Positions 58,019 through 64,000 of a stretch of 64,000 nucleotides of DNA are shown here, piece by piece. The notes below the pieces were generated by a model. It had not been told where the DNA came from. It ran no database searches and saw only the letters and a list, made by a program, of their open reading frames with translations. Origin of the DNA: Mycobacterium sp. (lineage in GTDB: Bacteria; Actinomycetota; Actinomycetes; Mycobacteriales; Mycobacteriaceae). The translations under genes and the position numbers were made by a program. The stretch is from the NCBI GenBank assembly GCA_025965895.1, contig JAOPWC010000058.1, positions 1 to 64,000 of the forward strand. The letters run 5' to 3'. Within the stretch, counting starts at the first letter, position 1, and every line of letters starts with the position of its first letter.

Positions 58019-58582
58019 ATGCATGACAACCACTACGTGACCTACGAACAATTCGGTCGCAGATTCTTCGAGATCGCCGTCACCGAGGAGCGTGTCGGTG
58101 CCGCGTTCGCCGCCATCGCCGGTGACCAGTTCGAGATGGGCCCGATCCCGCAGGGACCGGGGAAGTTCGCCCGGATCAGCGCCAAGGTGAAGATTTTGCA
58201 GCCTCAGGTCAGGCGGACCATCGGTGACACGATCAACTTCTCGATTCGCATCCCGCTGAGAATCGATCTGGTGATCGATCTGCGGCTCGACAAGCAGCGG
58301 TTCACCGTCGCCGGTGAGATCGGATTGCGCGCCACCGCGCGGGCGGCCGAACCGCTGGTGCTGATCATCGACGTCGCGAAACCGAGGCCCTCGGACATCA
58401 GGGTGGACGTGTCGTCACAGTCCATCCGCGGGGGGCTGTTGCGGATCATTGCCGACGTCGACGGCGAGATCCGGCGGTTCATCGCCAAGTACGTCAGCGA
58501 CGAGATCGACAAGCCGGCGTCGCAGCAGGCGCAGGTGATCGACGTGGCCGAGCGCCTCGACAGCGCCTGGACCGGCGTGTAG
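58019..58582 (+). CDS. Conserved hypothetical protein
   Basis: 187 residues from ATG 58019. Beta-rich with hydrophobic strands (VRRTIGDTINFSIRIPLRIDLVIDLRLD; EIGLRATARAAEPLVLIIDV) and a helical end (GGLLRIIADVDGEIRRFIAKYVSDEID). It resembles lipid-binding or BPI-like mycobacterial proteins of unknown function by pattern only. It starts 88 bp from the divergent CoA-transferase and converges on fadE23. Confidence 0.65.
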   Translation: MHDNHYVTYEQFGRRFFEIAVTEERVGAAFAAIAGDQFEMGPIPQGPGKFARISAKVKILQPQVRRTIGDTINFSIRIPLRIDLVIDLRLDKQRFTVAGEIGLRATARAAEPLVLIIDVAKPRPSDIRVDVSSQSIRGGLLRIIADVDGEIRRFIAKYVSDEIDKPASQQAQVIDVAERLDSAWTGV

Positions 58583-58593
58583 CGCCGCCGTCG

Positions 58594-59805
58594 CTACTTG
58601 AGTTCCGCCGACGACAAGCCGAGCAGCCTGCGGGCGACCACCAGCTGCTGGATTTGCTGCGTGCCCTCGAAGATGTCCAGGATCTTCGAGTCGCGCGCCC
58701 ACTTCTCCAGCAGCGCCTGCTCCGAATAGCCGGTGGTGCCCGCCATTTCGACGGCTTTCAACGTGATGTCGCTGGCCACCCGGGCAGCCTTGGCCTTGCC
58801 CATCGAGGCTTCTTTGGAGTTGGGGATGTCGTTGTCGGCCTGCCACGCCGAACGCACGGTAAGCAGGTAGCCGGCTTCCCAGTCGGCCTCCATCCGCAGG
58901 AACTCCGCGGCCGGGGCGCTCTGCGCATGTGACGGCTTGTCGTAGGAGATCTCGACGCCCGCGTGGGTGAGGATCTTGCGCAACTCCTCCAGCGCCGCGC
59001 GACCGATGCCGACGGCCATCGCCGCCACAATCGGGCGCGTGTTGTCGAAGGTCTCCATGACCCCGGCGAAGCCCTTCTCCCCGTGGATCTCCGGGCTGCC
59101 GAGCAGGTTGTCCTTCGGGATCCGGACGTTGTCGAACCGGATGACCGCAGTGTCGGACGCCTTGATGCCGAGCTTGTGCTCGAGGCGTTCGACAGTCACA
59201 CCCGGATAGTCCCGCGGGACGATGAACGACTTGATCGCCGCACGACCCAGCGATCTGTCCAGCGTGGCCCACACCACGATGTGGCTGGCCCGCGAACCGG
59301 CGGTCACGAAGATCTTCTCCCCGTTGATCACGTACTCGTCGCCGTCGAGGGTCGCGGTCGTCGACACCGCCGCGGAGTCGGAGCCGAAACCTGGCTCGGT
59401 GATCGCCATCGCGGCCCACACGTTGCCCAGGCGCTGCAACTGCTCGTCTGTCGCCACACCGGAAATCGTCGCGTTGCCGAGTCCCTGCCGCGGTACCGAC
59501 AACATCAGCGCGACGTCGCCCCAACTGATCTCCATGACGTTGACGACCGCCGACATGTTGCCGCCGTTGTGGTTTTCGTCTTTGCCCTCTTCGCCGTCGC
59601 GGAACGCCTCGGCGCCGGCGAACGAGATGGTGTTCGCCTCCGAGATCCCCTCGAACAGCGTGGCCAGCGTGTCGAGTTCGACGGGATAGGCGTGTTCCTT
59701 GAGGTCGTACTTGCGGGAGATCGGCCGCAGCATCTCGGCGGCGCCCTGATGGGCCTTGTCGATCACGGCCTGCAGCTTGCGCGGCATTTCCAGGTTGATT
59801 GCCAT
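58594..59805 (-). CDS. fadE23: Acyl-CoA dehydrogenase FadE23
   Basis: 403 residues. AITEPGFGSDSAAVSTTATLDGDEYVINGEKIFVTAGSRASHIVVWATLD is the FAD/substrate loop, and SEQALLEKWARDSKILDIFEGTQQIQQLVVARRLLG the C-terminal motif. It oxidises an acyl-CoA to the enoyl-CoA. Length and the paired FadE24 gene upstream (30-bp gap) match Rv3140/Rv3139, which I recall as a conserved pair. The two probably form a heteromer. Confidence 0.92.
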   Translation of the reverse strand: MAINLEMPRKLQAVIDKAHQGAAEMLRPISRKYDLKEHAYPVELDTLATLFEGISEANTISFAGAEAFRDGEEGKDENHNGGNMSAVVNVMEISWGDVALMLSVPRQGLGNATISGVATDEQLQRLGNVWAAMAITEPGFGSDSAAVSTTATLDGDEYVINGEKIFVTAGSRASHIVVWATLDRSLGRAAIKSFIVPRDYPGVTVERLEHKLGIKASDTAVIRFDNVRIPKDNLLGSPEIHGEKGFAGVMETFDNTRPIVAAMAVGIGRAALEELRKILTHAGVEISYDKPSHAQSAPAAEFLRMEADWEAGYLLTVRSAWQADNDIPNSKEASMGKAKAARVASDITLKAVEMAGTTGYSEQALLEKWARDSKILDIFEGTQQIQQLVVARRLLGLSSAELK

Positions 59806-59834
59806 GACTGGCCTTTCCGTTTCTCGATGACGAC

Positions 59835-61232
59835 TCAGATGACGACCACACCCTCGGCCACACCGACCGCGCGCAAATCGCGGTACCAGCGCTCGACCGG
59901 GTGTTCCTTGGTGTAGCCGTGGCCGCCGAGCAGCTGGACCCCATCCAGTCCGATCTGCATGCCGCGGTCGGTGCCGAGCCGCTTGGCAAGCGCCGCCTCG
60001 CGGGCGAACGGCAGGCCCTGCTCGGCGCGGGCCGCGCCGCGCCAGGTGGTCAGGCGCAGCCCGTCGAGTTCGATCGCGATGTCGGCGCACAGGAACGCCA
60101 CCGACTGGCGGTGGGCGATCGGCTCGCCGAATGCGTGCCGCTCCTTGACGTAGGGGACGACGTAGTCCAGCACCGCGTGGCAGGTGCCGACGGCCAGCGC
60201 GGCCCAGCCCAGCCGCGCCAGCGCGATCGCCTCGGAGTAGTCGGCGTCGGTCGCCTCGTCCTCGCCCAACCGCGCGCTGAGCGGAATCGTCACGTGGTCC
60301 AGCTCAACCTGGCCCAACGCGGCGGACCGGATGCCCATGCCGGGGTCCGGCTTGACCGACAGCCCCGGCGATGACGATTCGACGATGAACAGCGCGGGCT
60401 TCCCGCTCAGCTGGGCGGCGACGATGAACAGCTCAGCGTCGACCGCCGCGGGTACCAGCGACTTCACGCCGTCGAGGCGGTAGCCGCTCGGGGTGCGCAC
60501 CGCGGTGGTCTTCAGCGCGGTCGGGTCGAACAGCGCGTGCGGCTCGGCGATCGCGACGCACGCCTGCGGCACGTCATCCCCGGCGAACGCGCCCAGGTAG
60601 GTGGCCTGCTGGTCGCCGCTGCCCCAGTGGGTCAATGCCGACGCGACGCCTCCCGGCGCCAGTATCGGCAGCGCCAGACCCATGTCGCCATAGGCGAGCG
60701 CCTCTGCGACCAGCGCGTTGGTCACGGTCGATCGGTGGGCGGCGATGCCCTCGAAGTGTTCCGGAATGTTGATCGCGGTGATGCCGAGCTCGCCGGCCTT
60801 GGTGATCAGGTCGCGCGGGTAGCGGGCGTTGTCGTCGGCCTCGCGGGCGGCGGGCCGCAGGATCTCCTCGGCGAATTCGCTGACCGTCTCGACGATCAGC
60901 TTCTGGTCGTCGTCGGGGGTCAGGTCGAAGTAGTGCTTGCCGCTGGCCTTCAGGCGGGTGGGACCGCCTCGGCGCCCCTGCACCCGCTCGAACTGACGGG
61001 TGCCCGCTCCGGCAACCGAGAACGTGGTCTTGACCCCGTAGCGCAGGGCTCGGTTCAGCGGGTCACGCAGGTGGTACTTGTCCAGAAATTCCTGTCCCAC
61101 CAGCGGGGTGATCAACGCAAGCCCGATGTCGATGGGGGTGCGCTTGTGCTTGCGCAGTCCGACGGCGCTCTCTGCTCCGCTGGCGTTCGCACGGCGCTTG
61201 GCGGCGCCTTCGGCAGGCAGGGTGTTGGTCAT
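59835..61232 (-). CDS. fadE24: Acyl-CoA dehydrogenase FadE24
   Basis: 465 residues, larger than typical FadE, with a 110-residue N-terminal extension containing KHKRTPIDIGLALITPLVGQEFLDKYHLRDPLNRALRYGVK. The ACAD part begins at HYFDLTPDDDQKLIVETVSEFAEE; the C-terminal GLDGVQLLGGHGYTKEHPVERWYRDLRA holds the conserved Gly/His. The usual TEPxxGSD loop is replaced by AEPHALFDP, suggesting this subunit has altered FAD or substrate handling. It is first in the operon, with a large palindrome 39 bp before the start. Confidence 0.92.
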   Translation of the reverse strand: MTNTLPAEGAAKRRANASGAESAVGLRKHKRTPIDIGLALITPLVGQEFLDKYHLRDPLNRALRYGVKTTFSVAGAGTRQFERVQGRRGGPTRLKASGKHYFDLTPDDDQKLIVETVSEFAEEILRPAAREADDNARYPRDLITKAGELGITAINIPEHFEGIAAHRSTVTNALVAEALAYGDMGLALPILAPGGVASALTHWGSGDQQATYLGAFAGDDVPQACVAIAEPHALFDPTALKTTAVRTPSGYRLDGVKSLVPAAVDAELFIVAAQLSGKPALFIVESSSPGLSVKPDPGMGIRSAALGQVELDHVTIPLSARLGEDEATDADYSEAIALARLGWAALAVGTCHAVLDYVVPYVKERHAFGEPIAHRQSVAFLCADIAIELDGLRLTTWRGAARAEQGLPFAREAALAKRLGTDRGMQIGLDGVQLLGGHGYTKEHPVERWYRDLRAVGVAEGVVVI

Positions 61233-61270
61233 GTCAGCAGCTTCTGTGGTAGGTGGCGATGCCCGTGACC

Positions 61271-61294
61271 GTATCTTACTCTCGAGTAAGGTAC
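61271..61294. promoter_or_regulatory. 24-bp imperfect palindrome upstream of fadE24
   Basis: Arms CTTACTC (61275-61281) and GAGTAAG (61284-61290) around two bases, extended after one mismatch by GTA and TAC. It is the strongest symmetry in the window and lies between fadE24 and hisN, so it is a good operator candidate for a TetR-family lipid regulator. Confidence 0.65.
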
Positions 61295-61333
61295 GGCAGT
61301 CGTGTTAGGTGACTCACACCGCTGCATCCCGGC

Positions 61334-62113
61334 CTAGAGCCTGTCCAGAACCGCTTTCTGGAGTAGTCCGTTGGTGGCCACGGCGCTACCGCCGTGTGGC
61401 CCCGGCCGGCCTTCGATGCTGGTGAATTCGCCGCCGGCCTCGCGCACGAGGATGTCGACCGCCGCGAGGTCCCACACCTTCACTTCCGGCTCGAGCGCGA
61501 TGTCGACGGCCCCTTCGGCGACCAGGCAGTACGAATAGAAGTCGCCGTAGCCGCGCGCCCGCCACACCTCGTCGGTCAGCACGATGAAGCGCTCGCGCAG
61601 CCGGCGCACCGCCCAGCCGGCAAGATCGGAGAACGAAAGGCTCGCCGCGGCGAGCTCGTCGATCGACGACACCCGCAACCGCCGCGGCGGTTCATGGCCG
61701 ACGGTCGCGAACGCCCCCTGGCCGGACGCAGCCCACCATCGCTGCTGCATCGCCGGCGCGCTCACCACGCCGACCACCGGCACGTCATCGGAGAGCAGCG
61801 CGATCAGCGTCGCCCATATCGGGACGCCGCGAACGAAGTTCTTGGTGCCGTCTATTGGATCGATGACCCACTGGCGCCCTTCGAATACCCTTCTGCCGCC
61901 GAGCTCTTCGCCGTAGACGGAGTCGTCGGGACGGTGAAATCCCAGGTTGTTGCGAAGGGTCGTCTCGACGTCGTTGTCGGCGTCGGTGACCGGCGTCATG
62001 TCCGGCTTGGTATGTACCTGAAGGTCTTGCGCGCCGTATCGGGGCATCGTCAGTGAATCGGCCTCGTCGGCCAGTGAGAGCGCCAGCGTCAAGTCATCTG
62101 CGGCTTGGGTCAT
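61334..62113 (-). CDS. hisN: Histidinol-phosphatase (inositol-monophosphatase-like)
   Basis: 259 residues of the IMPase fold: [15 protein letters not shown] (metal-binding Glu), [25 protein letters not shown] (metal-binding Asp) and [17 protein letters not shown]. Length and context match M. tuberculosis Rv3137, which I recall as HisN, the histidinol-phosphate phosphatase. ATG 62113. It is divergent from a small membrane protein. Confidence 0.88.
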   Translation of the reverse strand: MTQAADDLTLALSLADEADSLTMPRYGAQDLQVHTKPDMTPVTDADNDVETTLRNNLGFHRPDDSVYGEELGGRRVFEGRQWVIDPIDGTKNFVRGVPIWATLIALLSDDVPVVGVVSAPAMQQRWWAASGQGAFATVGHEPPRRLRVSSIDELAAASLSFSDLAGWAVRRLRERFIVLTDEVWRARGYGDFYSYCLVAEGAVDIALEPEVKVWDLAAVDILVREAGGEFTSIEGRPGPHGGSAVATNGLLQKAVLDRL

Positions 62114-62136
62114 GTCTGCAGTCCTACCATTGCCGT

Positions 62137-62463
62137 GTGTGGGAAATCGGAGTGCTTCTCCTGCTGATCGGGGCGATCGCGTTGGTCGCGGCGCCGTGGT
62201 TGATGCGCCGTATGCCACGGGGCGAGACCGTCGCCGGCACGTTGCTTTTGACCGGTGTCAGCCCGCGCCCTGACGCAACCGGTGAACAGTTCGTGACTGT
62301 CACCGGCGTGATCAACGGCCCCACTGTCGACGAGCACGTCGTTTATCAACGCTACGCGGTCGACGTCGACCGCTGGCCCACGGCGGGAGATCTGATCCCG
62401 GTCGTCTACTCGCCGAAGAACCCCGACAACTGGACCTTCGCCCCCACACCCGGGCCGGCGTAG
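62137..62463 (+). CDS. Small membrane protein
   Basis: 108 residues from GTG 62137. An N-terminal hydrophobic helix ([20 protein letters not shown]) anchors it; the rest is a small beta domain ([51 protein letters not shown]) resembling DUF3592-like proteins. Role unknown. It starts 23 bp from the divergent hisN. Confidence 0.65.
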   Translation: MWEIGVLLLLIGAIALVAAPWLMRRMPRGETVAGTLLLTGVSPRPDATGEQFVTVTGVINGPTVDEHVVYQRYAVDVDRWPTAGDLIPVVYSPKNPDNWTFAPTPGPA

Positions 62464-62488
62464 CCGCCGACCGCGCGCCCCGACAGCG

Positions 62489-64000
62489 CTAGTGAGGCGC
62501 CGGGACCTGGACCGGAATCGGGACCGGCATGAACGGGATGTTCAGATAGGTCGTCGTCATCACCGGCGTCGTCGTGGTGGTGGTCGGTGTCGTCGTGGTG
62601 GTGGTCGTGGTGGTCGGCGTCGTCGTCGTCGTGGTCGTCGTGGTGGTCGTCGTGGTGGTGGTGGTGGTGGTGGTCGGCGGTGTCGTCCTGGTGGTGGTCG
62701 GGTAAACCGGCGCCGGCGCAATCGTTGTGGGCGGCGGCGGCGGCGGAGGGGCCGGCGAAGGGGGTGGTGGTGACGGCGCAGGGGGCGGGGGTGGCTCAGG
62801 AGGGTTCGTGGTCTGAACGATGTTGGGCGCCGGAGTCGTTGGCGGCACAGGGGTGGTCGCCTCGGCGGAAATCGCGGTCGACGGGTGAGGGACCGGCGGG
62901 GTGCTGCTGTTCAAGCCGGTGAGCGCGTACGCGGCCCCGCCGATGGCGATCAGCGGCACGGCCGCCACCAGGCCGATCGCCAGCAGCGGCCGTCGGTACC
63001 AACGCACCTGTTCGTCCTGGCGGGGCCTGTCGGGAGGCACGAACTGCACTGGTGGTCGCGCGGCGGTGTGGCATACGTAGTCGTTGCCGACGTACGGCAC
63101 CGGCTCGTCGCCGACGTCCTGATCCTCTGACCACGCCAGCGCACGGAACGTGGCCGACCCCACCTCGTCGGGTGGGTACTCGGGCACCGCTGCGGCCAAT
63201 GCGGTTTCGGCGACGAATCCGGTCGGCGCGTCCGGATCCGGACCGCGGGCGGCCGTCAACGCGGCACCTGCCGCCGCATTGAGTTCCGGGCGCGGCGTCG
63301 TGACCATCGGGGCGCGCAGCTGCTCTGAAAGAAGTTGGTGGATGAGCGGAATGCTCGATCCGCCCCCCACTGTCGCGACCGCCGCCAGTTCGGCGACCGG
63401 AATCCGATTGCGCTGCAACAAGTCTTCAAGAGCCCTGACCACACCTGTCAGCGGCCCGCGGATCTGCTCTTCGATCTCCGTTCGAGTCAGTCGGATTCTG
63501 TTGCTGTGGCCGGGGAACTCGGCAACCAACTCGGTTGCCGATTCCATCGACAACCGTTCCTTGGCCTGGCGACATTGCTCGCGAAGCCTGCTCAGCGATC
63601 CGACCGCCGCGGTGGCCGCCGTATCGACGATGCCCGCACCGGCCATGCCGTTCAGCACGTGGGTCAACAGCAGCTGATCGATCTGATCGCCGGAAAATTC
63701 GCTGTATCGCATACTTTCGTCGATGCGGGCGAAGTCGGCCCCGGCGTCGACCAGGGTCAGGCTGGTACCGCTCGCGCCGAAATCGAGCAGGGCAACCACG
63801 CCATCCGTCGGCAAGCCGGGGTCGGCACGCAGCGCGGTCAATGCCGCGTAGGCGTCCGAAACCAGGCGCGCGGGAACGTTATTGGGCGCCAGTGTCGGCA
63901 GTGACGAAACCTCCTCGCGCAACGCGGTTTCGGCGGCGGGACCCCAATATGACGGCACCGCGATCACGATGCCAGTTGGCACGGCGGTGCCGGCAACGGC
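62489..64000 (-). CDS. Hsp70-like membrane protein with Thr/Pro tail, N-terminus beyond window
   Basis: The frame is open at the window end (…AVAGTAVPTGIVIAVPSYWG), so the N-terminus is missing. VALLDFGASGTSLTLVD (phosphate loop) and AAVATVGGGSSIPLIHQLL (adenosine motif) identify the actin-like ATPase domain of Hsp70-family proteins. A membrane helix (LLAIGLVAAVPLIAIGGAAY) follows the ATPase part, and then a Pro-rich region and about 60 residues almost all Thr, ending in NIPFMPVPIPVQVPAPH. There is no substrate-binding domain of the DnaK type. Such membrane-anchored Hsp70-like proteins are known in mycobacteria; the role is not established. Confidence 0.75.
   Translation of the reverse strand, partial: AVAGTAVPTGIVIAVPSYWGPAAETALREEVSSLPTLAPNNVPARLVSDAYAALTALRADPGLPTDGVVALLDFGASGTSLTLVDAGADFARIDESMRYSEFSGDQIDQLLLTHVLNGMAGAGIVDTAATAAVGSLSRLREQCRQAKERLSMESATELVAEFPGHSNRIRLTRTEIEEQIRGPLTGVVRALEDLLQRNRIPVAELAAVATVGGGSSIPLIHQLLSEQLRAPMVTTPRPELNAAAGAALTAARGPDPDAPTGFVAETALAAAVPEYPPDEVGSATFRALAWSEDQDVGDEPVPYVGNDYVCHTAARPPVQFVPPDRPRQDEQVRWYRRPLLAIGLVAAVPLIAIGGAAYALTGLNSSTPPVPHPSTAISAEATTPVPPTTPAPNIVQTTNPPEPPPPPAPSPPPPSPAPPPPPPPTTIAPAPVYPTTTRTTPPTTTTTTTTTTTTTTTTTTTPTTTTTTTTTPTTTTTTPVMTTTYLNIPFMPVPIPVQVPAPH
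62568..62699. repeat. GTN trinucleotide repeat, Thr tract
   Basis: An almost unbroken run of gtg/gtc triplets on the plus strand (ACN codons on the minus strand) encoding the Thr-rich tail of the Hsp70-like protein. It is a likely slippage site with variable length. Confidence 0.75.

Noticed and set aside
58415..59989. 524-residue frame antisense-shifted over fadE23
   Set aside because: Its composition (Arg, Gly, Asp) is that of a shifted frame of the acyl-CoA dehydrogenase; no independent signals.
62568..62699. CRISPR-like or VNTR array
   Set aside because: The repeat is a simple triplet run coding for threonine, with no spacers.

Overview
The window reads as a chromosome segment of a high-GC mycobacterium. 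The evidence is a complete nuoA-N operon flanked by fadE23/fadE24, a HisN-type phosphatase and an orphan receiver protein on one side, and by a TetR regulator, an APH-fold kinase, a conserved partner protein and an AofH-type amine oxidase on the other. From memory this matches the M. tuberculosis Rv3137-Rv3170 neighbourhood in inverted orientation. Start-codon usage (many GTG, some TTG) and ATGA/GTGA gene overlaps fit the same group. The exact species cannot be told from the sequence alone.

Left part (about 1-33 kb) is accessory DNA. It carries six TetR-family regulators, a MarR, a large SARP/BTAD-ATPase regulator, two intact SDRs, an O-methyltransferase, an acyl-CoA ligase, an SMP-30 lactonase-like protein, an LLM flavin oxidoreductase, three P450s (a CYP51 paralogue, a CYP125-like enzyme and a third of unassigned family), a LuxE-like/LuxC-like acyl-reductase pair and an FAD aromatic-type hydroxylase. 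Several genes are broken or reduced to remnants: a frameshifted PapA-like acyltransferase, a truncated enoyl-CoA hydratase, an SDR tail, alpha/beta-hydrolase pieces and an EAR-repeat gene with a frame break. This indicates repeated rearrangement.

The most interesting block is 10.5-27.4 kb. An 18-bp operator (AACTGCA-N4-TGCRGTT) lies in front of both the SDR at 10547 and the luxE/luxC/CYP125-like operon at 21559, next to two tandem duplicated TetR genes. With the CYP51 paralogue (no adjacent ferredoxin gene), the acyl-CoA ligase, the LLM enzyme and the FAD hydroxylase, this looks like an undescribed sterol- or isoprenoid-acid modification pathway with a fatty-acid-reductase-type aldehyde step. 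A second module at 27.5-33.3 kb pairs a P450 and a small conserved protein with a divergent SARP regulator; the intergenic region carries 11-bp-periodic direct repeats of the kind SARPs bind.

Right part (33.3-64 kb) is mostly core chromosome: aofH, a Baeyer-Villiger-type monooxygenase, the Rv3169/Rv3168/Rv3167c-like trio, nuoN-A (all minus strand, translationally coupled), an orphan receiver protein lacking the usual lysine, a YceI protein, an HMG-CoA-lyase/CoA-transferase pair, fadE23, fadE24 (with a strong palindromic operator), hisN, a small membrane protein, and a 5'-truncated Hsp70-like protein with a long Thr/Pro tail running off the end. No tRNA, rRNA, CRISPR array or insertion sequence was recognised.
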